Shown here piece after piece: positions 26,701 through 38,700 of a DNA stretch of 64,000 nucleotides. The stretch covers positions 49,767,621 through 49,831,620 of the forward strand of contig NW_025336087.1 of assembly GCF_004798865.1 (NCBI RefSeq), read 5' to 3'. The notes below the pieces were generated by a model. It did no database searches and was not told the origin of the DNA. It worked only from the letters and a program-made list of their open reading frames with translations. Every line of letters begins with the position of its first letter. Positions within the stretch are counted from its first letter, which is position 1. The stretch comes from Varanus komodoensis (taxonomy: Eukaryota; Chordata; Lepidosauria; Squamata; Varanidae). A program made the translations under genes and the position numbers.

Positions 26701-29700
26701 GTTTCAACAAATGTTGCAAGCTGTGAAACATTAAATGGCAATTCACTGCCTTAATAGCCTCTTAGCAGATAAGTCGGTATATAATGTTAATCATAAATGA
26801 TAAACAGTGTAAGAAGCTACAAATCAATTTTAGTAAAGGCAAAATGTTATGAATGTATGAACTGCTATCAGCAATCTATCTTTCAAGCACTTTTGACTCT
26901 CTGGATAAACTGATATGTCTCCAGCCCTTTTACCCTTCTTGATCTGTGGCATTGCCCATTTTCTCCTCATGCATTGCCTCTTCATACAGAGAATGATAAT
27001 AGGTTGACTTGGACAGGAGGAAGTCTGGAGGAATTGTTCACCATTGCTTCAAGCAGTGGATACTGAGTGAGAATATGCTTCCCTTTTATCCTCTTTTTTC
27101 TGAATATGTAGTATTTGTGCTGGGGGTGCTCAAATCCTGCATTTTTGGAAGCATATCTGTAATGTTTCTCCTCAACCTGGAGCTGAATTGTGTAGGTGTC
27201 TGGTTTTCTTGTTTCCACCTCTACAAGGTGTCAGCTCCCCCATTATTTGTACTTCAGCGGCACATCCATTTTCATGCAGGTCTGGAATGATGGGAGGTAT
27301 AGTCCAACACATCTGGAGGGCTTGCTTGCTTGTTTGCTTGCTTGCTAGTTGTGAAGTCATGTCCGACCCATCACAATCCCATGGACAACATTCCTCCAGG
27401 CCTTCCTGTCCTGCATCATCCCCCTGAGTCCACTTAACGTCACACCTACTGCTTCAGTGACTCCATCTAGCCACCTCATCCTCTGCCATCCCCTTCTTCT
27501 TTTGCCGTCAGTTGTTCCCAGCTTTACAGTCTTCTCCAGTGAGTCCTTCCTTCCCATTAGGTGGCCAAAGTATTTGAGTTTCATCTTCAGTATCTGGCCT
27601 TCTAAAGAGCAGTCAGGGTTGATCTCCTCTAGGACTGACTGGTTTGATCATCTTGCAGTCCAAGGGACTCGCAGGAGTCTTCTCCAGCACCACAATTCAA
27701 AGGCCTCAGTTCTTCAGCGCTCAGCCTTCCTTATCTTCCAACTTTCACAGCCATACATTGCAACTGGGAAAACCATAGCCTTGACTATACGCACTTTTGT
27801 TGGCAGGGTGATGTCTCTGCTGTTTAGTATGCTGTCTAGATTTGCCATAGCTTTCCTCCCAAGGAGCAAGCATCTTTTAATTTCTTGACAGCAGTCCCAG
27901 TCTGCGGTGATCTTGGAACCCCCAAAAAATAAAATCTGTCACTACCTCCATTTCTTCCCCATCTATTTGCCAGGAAGTGAGAGGATACCATGATCTTAGT
28001 TTTCTTGATGTTGAGTTTCAAGCCAACTTTTGCGCTCTTCTCTTTCACCCGCATCAAGAGGCTCTTTAGTCCCTCTTCACTTTCTGCCATTAGAATGGTA
28101 TCATCTGCATATCTGAGGTTGCAGATATTTCTCCCAGCAATCTTAATTCCAACTTGTGATTCATCTAGCCCTGCCTTTCTCATGGTGTGCTCTGCATATA
28201 AGTTAAATAGGCAGGGCAACAGTATACAGCCTTGCTGAACTCCTTTCTCAATTTTGAACCAATCAGTGGTTCCGTGTCCAGTTCTCACCGTTGCTTCTTG
28301 ACCCACATATAGGTTTCTCAAGAGACAAATAATATGGTCTGGTACTCCCATCTGTTTAAGAACTTGCCACAATTGGTTGTGATCCACACAATCAAAGGCT
28401 TTAGCATAGTCAATGAAGCAGAAGTAGATGTTTTTCTGGATCTCCCTAGCTTTCTCCATGATCCAGTGTATGTTGGCAATTTGTTCTCTAGTTCCTCTGC
28501 CTCTTCGAACCCCTGCCTGTACCTCTAGTAGTTCTCAGTCCACATAAATGCTGGAACCTAGCTTGTAGAATTTTGAGCATAACTTTGCTAGTTTGTGAAT
28601 TGAGAGAATGGTGCAGTAGTTTGAACGTTCTTTGTCATTGCCCTTCTTTGGAACTGGAATGTAAACTGACCTTTTCCAATCCTGTGGCCACTGTTGAGTT
28701 TTCCAAATTTGCTGGCATATTGAGTGTAGCAATTTAACTGCATCGTCTTTTAAAATTTTGAATAGTTCAGCTGGAATACTGTCTCCTCCACTAGCTTTGT
28801 GGATGCTCAGACTTCCTAAGGCCCATTTGACTTCGCATTCCAGGATGTCTGGCTCGAGGTCACTGACCACCCTATTGTGGTTATCAGGGATGTTAAGCCC
28901 TTTCTTGTATAGTTTTTCTGTGTAACTTTTCCACCTCTTCTTAATCTCTTCTGCCTCTGTTAGGCAGAAAACGTTCCCTTCATATCTCCATTTTCTTGAA
29001 GAGATCTCTAGTCTTCCCTATTCTGTTGTTTTCTTCTATTTCTTTGCACTGTTAATTTAAGAAGGCCTTCTTATATCTTCTAGCTATTCTCTGGAATTCT
29101 GCATTCAATTAGGTGTATCTTTCTCTTTCTCCCTTGCCTTTCACTTCCCTTCTTTCCACAGCTATTTGTAAAGCTTCCTCAGACAGCCATTTTGCTTTCT
29201 TGCATTTCTTTTTCTTTGGGATGGTTTTAGTTGCTACCTCTTTCACAGTGTTGCGAACCTCCATCCATAGTTCTTCAGGCACTCTGTCTATCAGATCTAA
29301 TTCCTTAAATATATTGGCCACCTCTACTGTTTATTCATCAGGGATACGATTTAGGTCATACCTGAGTGGCCTAGTGCTTTTCCCTACTTTCTTCAATTTA
29401 AGCCTAAATTTTGCAACAAGAAGCTCATTATCTGAGCCACAGTCTGCTCCTGGTTTTGTTTTTACTGATTGTATAGAACTTCTCCATCTTTGGCTGCAGA
29501 GTGCATAGTCAATATGATTTCTGTGTTGACCGTCTGGTGATGTCCATGTGTAGAGTTGTCTCTTGGGTTGTTGGAAAAGAGTGTTTGCTATGACCAGCGT
29601 ATTCTCTTGACAAAATTCTACGAGCCTTTGCCCTGCTTCATTTTGTACTCCAAGGCCAAACTTGTCTGTTATTCTGGTTATCTTTTGGCACTAGGTTGTT

Positions 29701-32700
29701 TAGTCTCTTGGCAAATGGACAGCATATAAGGAGAGACATGGGGTGGGGAAAAGGAGGAGAAGACAGTTGGAAATGAGGTAGAAAGAGGAGCTGTACCATT
29801 ACCTTTGAATAGATATACTCACTTTGAATTCTGTATAGTAAATGAAATAAGAACTGAGTTGAGGTTGTTGGTCAATGGCATATGTAACAGTCGAGTTTTA
29901 AAGTATATCTTTCTATATTGCATGGGCAGGGAAAGGTACAAACTGCACAAGCCAGTCCCCCCAACCCATTATTAACCTTAATATATTACACTTCACTCCT
30001 ATACCCACTTACCTGAAAGCAAGTCTCATTAAACTTGATGAGACTTACCTTTAAGCAGACATGTGCTGCTCTGTTGACATTGCTCATCTTTCATTCAAGG
30101 TTTTATCCATATGTGCAGCTAAATTAGTGACTTAAACAAGAATCTAATTATTTAATTCTACATCTCTGCAGATTGTGATTATAAGCAGAATTAGCATTAA
30201 TAGGATTTCTTTCCTAGTATATATTAATTGGAAGATAATTTGGTGAAATTCTGTATGTTAAATTTTATTTGGATTTTTGTTTGCCTTGAATTGAAAGACA
30301 AATAAAAACAAAGCCAGTGAAATATGCTATATTATTCACTCATATTTTATTTTATTGTATACCTTTTTATGTCTAGTCTCCATCTCCTGATTCATCTTCA
30401 CCTCAAGGTGCTGAGTCATCAAGTATGCAACATCACCAAGATGTCTGTGGTACAGCAGAAACCCCAACCAGTAAGGAGGTAGAGTGTTACCATTTCTTAA
30501 ACTAATGGCTTCACTGGAAATAGATCTTTGATGTTTAGGACATCTTGATTGTGTTCTGAATATTAATAAATCTGGAAATATCATTTTAGATGTGTATTGT
30601 CTTCTGATCATGTCTTATAAATGAAAGGTTATGACTTTTTAAGTTAAGGGAACAGTCCACAATATTTACCCTTTCCTAGACTTTAGTAAGGGGACTGATT
30701 TAGGAATGTATATAGTTAGTTGGAGTCATGCTTAATAGACTGAAAATTGTATATAAACATCTTTGGCAACATAGTTAGTGTGAAGTAAACCTTCCTAAAA
30801 TCAGTGCTGCAGGTGGTTGATATAATTTTCTCTTAAAATGCTTTGCAACAGGTGCAAGTAGGATTTTGCCCTTCTTGTAGTTCTTCTTTCTGAATGTCTT
30901 TCCATAAAGCTAAGTCGAGCAATTATAGGAGTGTAGCTAAAATGCATGAACATTACTAAACTCTGAGAAGCTTTAATAGGCAAAAAATTCATTCTTTATA
31001 ATAATTGCTTGCTAGTAATATATGTTGTTGTGGGGGGATAGGTTGGGGCAATTGTTTCAAAAAGCATATAAGAAGTGAGGCTTGCAATCTCTTAAAGACA
31101 AGAGTAATGCTGATTCTTTGGGACTCTGACTTGCATGTGATAGAGGAAGAACTCCTCTAGGATCCTTTAGCCAGAAGCACTAAATTGTTTCTGCTTCACC
31201 TGTTTGGATCTTGGGCTTGGAGGAATCCTTAGCCTGAGGAGCTTTCAAGGGAAGTAATGAAACCTACCCATCTCTTGGCATAATTGACCAGAAAGTTGAA
31301 GGACTTACGCACCTATATAATGCGTCACACTTACTTTTGAATAGTAGGAGCTGTCTGTCTGGAAGAATTAACTATCTTATGCACAGATTCCAGCCCCTTC
31401 TGTAAGAGAATCCACACAGCAAACCCTGTTGGTTTATGCCAGAAAAGTTTTGCCGTCATATAATTACTTTAGTGTAATGCAACATGCCTAAATGCAGTGT
31501 TAGTCAGGAGATTACACAAACCTATTTGTAACTAAGGGTAATAGACCTTTGTAAAAATATTCTCTCTAAAAGGAAGGAATCAAGCTTTATAGTAATAACA
31601 ATATCCATAATAGTAACAGAGCTTTTATATCAGTTAATTGATGACTGTGTACTATGTCGCTAAGCTTTTCTCAGAAATGCAATTTGTTGTTCTGCTTTAT
31701 TATCTCTGCCTACTTAGATGCAGAACATGAACTACATTAATCTGCTCATAGCAACTGGATGAATTATTGAAAAGGATATCAGTGTAGGAGTCTAAAAAAT
31801 AGAGGCTGTGTAATAGATCAGATGGTCACAGAAGCAATTTCTCTTGTGAAAATAAATGCCACAATTCCTCCTCAACACTTAATTTTCTGAAAATATCTTG
31901 TCAGCAGGACGTCTTGCGCTATTTGGTAATAACTCTTTTTTCCATCTGGCATTTTATTCTTGATTCCTTGGATCAGTTACTTTCTTGTTCCAAGTTACGG
32001 TGGAATTGTCAGAGCTCCTTTCTTTAAAATTAACCTTTTATCATAGCATCAAAATATTTTTAAATAAAAAGACTTGTTCCAAATAAACACAATGACTTGA
32101 TTGACTTATTCTCAGAATTCTTGCAATACAGTAGCCCACTGAGTGTAAATAGAGATCCTGTTCTCATCTATATTTTCAAATAGAAGTAGTTTACTTCAGC
32201 AAATAAAATCTTTCACTTGTCAGCACTACCAGTTTAGGACTAAAAGTAACTATTGCTGATTCTAGCTGAGAAAGAAATTTAACACCACTTCTGGTCAGCT
32301 GCAAACTCCACAGCAATATGAGACCATTGAAAAATAGCTGCAGTGGTAAATGTGCTTTTTAAATCCATCTAGAAGCATGTTACTATTTAGTCAGGTCTTG
32401 AAGATGTAAATGCTAAATTCATATTGGCCACTTCTGAATCAAATCATCTGTCTTTTAGCTTTCTATAACAATTAAAGTTATGATGAATTGTAGACATTTA
32501 CAGTGCAATTCTATGCAAGTTCGGGGGAAGCAAGTCCCACTCTGATATTTCATTCTTTGGTTTGTTTAGGGTTGCAGCCTGAGTCCAGTTCAGATGGATT
32601 AAAACTATATCAAAACGTCAGCAGAGAGATACCTCATTGGGCTATAAGTCTAAATCTAGGACCCTTAGCACAATGCTGGAAGTTTACAACTTTGAATTCT

Positions 32701-35700
32701 TTGCCACTGTTTTTGTTCATGACGTGGGGTTGGATCCAGATTTAGAAGTGTACAGTGAGTTGGTGGAAGCTGACTTTCCTACTGCTTCCTTTCCACAGCA
32801 GCTCTTCCACTCCAGAAAATGCTGGAGAAGGGGTTATGAACCCCACTAAATGGGGTGTGCTATGGTGTACTGGGGAAAGGGGTATCTCCATAAATCAGAC
32901 CAAGACACCATCTCTTAACAGAGTCCATTCCATGCACTCAAAACAAATCTTGGATCCAACCCATGGTCTGATGGTGTGTTCCTAACATTTTTTTCATTTT
33001 AAAACAAGTAAGTCTTACTGAAGCAAAACTAGAAATACTTTATTGATGCTAATGGTGCACAGTACACTACAGGATAACGTCTTAATAATTAACTGATACT
33101 TTGAAACATTTATAAATATTTCTTAATAAGCTGCTCTTTGGGATTGGGTAACAACTGTCATTGTGTGATGAATAATTTTGCCAGTTCTGCATGAAAGGCT
33201 TTTTAATGCATACCTCAGCATGCTCAGCTTGGTTTGATATCCTGTTTGTCTTAATTACAGTCAAGAAAAAGCTTGGCTTCTTTCCCAACATATGTTGAAG
33301 GTAAGCTGTCAAACCTATTTGATACAAAGTGGAACAAAAGTTTATATAACTAAGTATAGAATTTTTTATATTTATAAATTACTTCATTTCATATACTCTG
33401 TTTATTAATTTCCCAGAATGGGTGTTCTCTGATACCTGGGCTTTTACAATAGAATGAAGTGAGAAAATCCTTCATGGGGGATTTATGGGGGATGCCATAA
33501 TTGAATACTTTAAAGCAAAAATTCTTTGCAAGATTACAAAGAAAGAAAGAGAGAGACCATGACATATCAGAGAAAAGGTTCTAGCCCCGCTAGTTCCTTT
33601 TGCATCTCCAAATGGACAATTTTGATCCTCCAAGCCCCAGTAGCTGTCTGACACTGAAAGAAAGCTTTCTGTGACTCAATGGCAGCTTCTGGCCTGATGC
33701 AAATAGTGACAAGAGGGAATCTTGGATTGGGACCACCATGGTAACAGCAGTATTAAAGTTCCCCTCCTCACACACTGTGTTCCTAGGATGTATTGCAGTT
33801 CAACTCCTCCCCTGCAGTTGCTACTTACTGGAGGAAAGGAAAAGAGCAGGCAAGACCATCATGTGATTAATGTCACATCTAATTTGGCTCATGAAAAGCA
33901 GGCCAAAGAATAGCTCTGTCAGATCTTTTAAGTCTAGTAGAAGTATTGCTGCCTTGAAGCCAGATTTTGCTCTAGGCTGGTGTGCACTGAGATCTAGTTA
34001 GTTCAAAACTTTCAGTGGTGCCAACAGATGCCACTTGCTGACTGACTGACTAGAGAACAATTAGGGCTTATTGGCTCTGATACTATTGTGGTCAGTCTTT
34101 GATTGGTACATCGGCCAGTGTATTTGCTGCCTGGGGAATTATGTGAGATGGTACTTGTATGAAATAAGGATTTATTACACTTGCATCTCAGGTATTTCTT
34201 TTAAAATAGTAAGACATATGATGATATTTATGTAAATGGTGACTTTGCAGACTTGAGGCATATTGTTTTGTAACTTCAACTATACCTATAAGTATACCTG
34301 GAGAAGAGCCTAATGCTGGGAACAATTGAGGGCAAAAGAAGGGGACGGCAGAGAATGAGGTGGCTAGATGGAGTTACTGAAGCAGTTGATGTGAGCTTAA
34401 GTGGACTCCAGGGGATGGTGAAGGACAGGAAAGCCTGGAGGAATGCTGTCCATGGGGTTGCACATGACTTCCAAACTAACAACAACATTTTTTATTTATT
34501 TTATTTATTTAGGGGACTTCACTTTTTGTTCTTTGAGGTTAAAGTGACTACTAGTTCCCTTACCAACAGTTATGCTTACCGTCTGAATCAAATTAAGAGC
34601 ATGTACATTGTAGCATTAATCCAGATTAGCTTTACTGATGCATTAGATCAGAAGTGGACTGGTACTTGAAAGCACATTCAGAGCAGGTTTGTTTGTGCAT
34701 GCTGAGCATCAGTTTGGAAGCCAAGGATAATGAGTTATTTGCATGCTTTTGGCTGTAAAGTAAATTATTTTCAAACTTAATATGTGAATAAGTCTTTTTG
34801 TTTTGTTTTTCTAGATTAAAACTATTGGCTAAAAATTACTATTCAGTCGGATAACCAAGAATTTGGACAAAAATAGCCAATTATTTAAAGAGCACTTAGA
34901 TCTTTTCTTTGGTTTATGTAATTTTATGTTTGAGATAGAAAGTTGAATGGGTTAGTTACATTTATGTCTCACCATTGCTTCAAGGAGGTAAGATGGTGTA
35001 CATAGTATTCCTTTGTCCCCTATTTTATCCTTACCACCCTGTGAGATAGATTAGGCCCCATGCTCTAATACAGCTTTCCTCAGTGTAGTGCCCCTATATG
35101 TTTTAGACTACAACTCTCAACAGTTCGTGCCAGCATGGCCAGTGGTAAGGGATAATGAGAGTCGTAAGCCAAAACATTGGGAGGGCAGCAAATCAGGGAC
35201 GGCTGCTCTATACCTTGCTATCTCCTGTTCAGAACATTCTTCGGAAAGTTCTGGTGGCTCACCATAAAACTCCGACTTCTGCTAGGATTCACAGCTTCAT
35301 AAGCCAAGTATGAATGGGCTTACATCATGGTCCCATATTTTCTTAGTAGAGAGTACATCCCATTCAACTCAGTGGGAGTTGCATCTGTGAAAAGCTGCAT
35401 AAGATTGGACTATTGTGGTGCAATCCTGGGTATGGGACTAAGGTACAATCCTATGTACCTTTGAGGGGGGGAGCCATATAGCATGGTCAGCCATGCTAAA
35501 AGTTGTAGGCCTTTTTTCTATCTGAATATGCAGAGGATTGTAACCTTAATTGTGTGTATGCAGGCAGGAGTGGCTTATAGTTTGGTTCTAATGTTGTAAC
35601 CATTCATCATGAATGCTAATTTTAAGTTACATTTAATTTTAAGGAGATTAAGCTATTTTTTAATTTTAAGTAACTATTTCATTTTGTCCCAATTTTTCTT

Positions 35701-38700
35701 GTATCAAAGAAGAGCTACCCTGTCTTTTATTCGTTATACTCAATCATATTGGCCTTTTTTTTCTTAGGAACTTTTATCTGACAAAATTAATGTGTTCTTT
35801 ATGATCTGCACAAAAGCTGCCAAGATTTAAAATATAAACATATTAACAGTAGGTAGATTTTCACATTTGAATTCTATCTTTCAGATGACTTGAATACAAA
35901 ATTTGCCTTAGCATTATTACTACTACTATTACTACTATTTCTGTACTGCCCAATAGCCAAAACTCTCTAGGCATTTTATGCAATGAGTTCCCTGAACTTG
36001 CTCTTTAAGTTTATAAAATCATCTTTGTAAATATATTCTCCAAGAGGGAAGTTGCATTATATTTAGGATTATCAGACCAGTTTACTATTAATGAAAAGGC
36101 TAATACTCAAACAAAAGTTATTCATGCAGAGGAGGGAATGAGGGGAGCAGCTAGAGTTTGTTTTCTGCTTTCACAACTACAGTCCCCACTGCTGAAAAAA
36201 CAAGCTATTGTTACAACTGAACACCTGTAGTGGAAAGTGGAAGTCAAACTGTAATAACATATGAAGTTTTTTTTCTCGTGCATGCATATGTTTTATTTGG
36301 AACCTGATTATAATAGCATCTTTTTGAGCATAATAGCATCTTTTTATCAGCACCCCCTTCCACTCCCATGATGGTCAACAGACACAAAATGTTTAGTTTA
36401 ACAAAAGGAAATGAAATCACACTACTCTGCAAGTTAAGTTATGCACTATGTTAACTGGCATAATTTATTCTTTCAGACTCTTTTTCTGGCTGAGCTGAAA
36501 TTTTCCCTCTCTAAAGAGAAATAAGTAGACTGCATAAGTATTCTTTTCCCTTTGTGTTAAAACTGCAGCAAGCCAGTTAATGCACCATTTATTTTTTTAA
36601 AAAAATCACCTGCTGAATAAATTTAGAAAATTGTCCTAGCCTTTTAGGTCAAAGAGGTTGAATAAATTTAAGGATGATTAATAACTTCATGGGTTATGGT
36701 TAATGCTGTTTGGGATCTGTGAATCAAATACAGCAGTTGGTATTTTGCAGGGGGTGGTGCTGAGGTTGAGTTCATGCTGCTAGCCTCACCTGTGGGCTTA
36801 CCTGGCAATAGCAAATCTGATACTTGGCAGAGCACTGCAGATTACCCCAATTTCAGTGCATAGTCTTCATTGCTGAAGGGAGGCGCTTGGGACCATGAGC
36901 AGGGTTGGAGGAAGGAAACATTAGTTTCCCGAGGATGCTTAGAACTGAATCCTTTCCCCTCCTTGCCCCTTGCCAAGCACCTAAACCTCCACAGTAGTGA
37001 TGTAAAAAAGCCAGGGCTCATAGAGGCAAAGTGCAGGGACTCCCCCCAACCCCGTCGCAGGGATGACATCACCTGCCATTCTGCTTCCTCTAAGCTTAGC
37101 TGCAATCCTCACAGGGGAAATGATTTTCTCCTTGATGTCTTGGAAAGACACTCCTGGATATTCTTGAGCTAGTGATTCTGTATTCTTTAGTGTCAAGTTG
37201 TTTCCATTTCTTACACAGTCTCAGGTCTTGTCAGCCACAGTCCAGCATGCTAACCATTGCACTGTGCTTTATCAGCTTGCTCCTCTATTACTATTAGCTG
37301 ATCCTAATAAATTGAGTATTGTGCTAAGGACTGCTTCTGCTTCTGTAGGCAGGTGTGCATATATGTGCACATGGATAATACATACTCGGATGGATAGATA
37401 GGTATAATCAATACAGCAACCTGCACTTTCCATCTCCTTGGGGCTGTGTCTCTGGGGACTGCCGTAATGATTGGCTACACTTCAGAATTTACCACTGCTC
37501 CACAATTTATCCTATCTTCCTTTTCTCTCCTCACCAGCCACTAATTAAAATGAATCTTGGAACCAAAATACACTGTAAAGAGTAAGCTAATATATGGAGA
37601 TTTATTTAATTTCCATAATGTCCTTGTTGCATTGATTATGCCAGCCTGCATCTCCCTTGTTTTTAAGCTGTTGATATTAGTTAAACACAATCAAAGAGTG
37701 AAAGGCACAACTAACTCGGAGACATATAAATGCTTTGTGCCTTTCTGAAAAGGAAAGAAAAAATCCATTCAGGTTATTTTGCTTCAGGGTGAACTTTTGT
37801 CTTAACAGAACAAGCAAATGTCGAAGTCAGATTGGATTACCAAGTGCAGTCCCTGGCAGTCTCTGCAGCAGAGAGGCTGGTCCTTCTTTGTCTCCTCTAA
37901 TTGTATCTGATCTTTTGTGATCATGATGAATTTCAGCTACTCCAAAGCTGCAATTGCAGCCTCCACATACTGGCACCAGTAGTGGTATATTCTTTCTCTT
38001 TCCCATTAGTAACATAATTTTGCTCAATAATTCAGTTTTTCTGTACTGCAGTTCCTGGGCCCTGTGATCCTGAAGATTTAATCGATGGAATCATATTTGC
38101 TGCCAATTACCTTGGCTCTACTCAGCTTCTTTCAGACAAAACTCCATCCAAGAATGTGAGAATGATGCAGGCTCAAGAAGCTGTAAGCCGAATCAAGGTG
38201 AGGAATTTCTTTTACTGTCTGCCCCTGTGGATATTGCAGATCTGTAGCTGTGAATGATGCATGCCTAAACTCATCTCTGAAAGACATTCCAGTAGTAATT
38301 TTGTGATGGGCCTCATAAGTTTGACAGTTCATTTATTCATGTGCAGTTTACTTTTTTCATTCTCTGTGGGTGACATGTTTGATTTTGGAATGTATTATTG
38401 CAAGACTTGTCATTTGTGAATAAAAGAGGTCCCTGGAGAATTTAAGAACAGAATCCAGTGGTGTTGCAGCACTAACACTAATGAAATCGCACTAGTGTAA
38501 ATCAGTGCTAGTGCAGTGCCATTAGTGTAGCACCATCACTGTACCCTAGCCTATTATTTTTTCATTTTTTCCTAAATATTTCACAGTCCAGTTGTGTGTT
38601 GAAATGCAAGCATGTGGTACTGTATGCACATCTCTGTGCATATGGGAAGGGTCAATGGAATTGAGGGAAAGCTGAGGGGAAAAATGGTACAAGACTGAGT

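Larger units (their letters stand above)
20756..30376 (+). other. APBA1 intron between residues 385 and 386
   Basis: A 9.6 kb intron. It holds the possible early poly(A) site, a TIR-bearing relic at 23237-23675, a short palindromic relic at 26300-26410 and a BovB LINE at 27322-29686. The rest (for example 20931-23230, 23680-26295, 26415-27280 and 29760-30000) is AT-rich unique sequence in which I recognise no gene. Confidence 0.85.
30479..33260 (+). other. APBA1 intron between residues 419 and 420
   Basis: A 2.8 kb AT-rich intron. Apart from the palindromic relic at 32495-32590 and the TIR element at 32725-32963, I see no gene or named repeat in it. Confidence 0.85.
33301..38051 (+). other. 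APBA1 intron between residues 432 and 433
   Basis: A 4.75 kb phase-1 intron with a BovB 3' scrap (34297-34487), an inverted SINE tail (34945-35065), two palindromic relics (35075-35208 and 35350-35475) and an LINE tail near 35900. 36842-37196 is richer in GC than its surroundings and has overlapping frames of about 70-100 codons on both strands, but no recognisable domain. The rest is unremarkable AT-rich sequence. Confidence 0.85.

Noticed and set aside
27457-27888. 143-codon plus-strand frame, and 29113-29508 likewise
   Set aside because: They are antisense shadows of the minus-strand BovB LINE.
36842-37196. Overlapping frames of 70-100 codons on both strands in a slightly GC-rich patch
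   Set aside because: Frames on both strands of the same patch point to base composition, not coding. No splice pattern, domain or pseudogene similarity was recognised.
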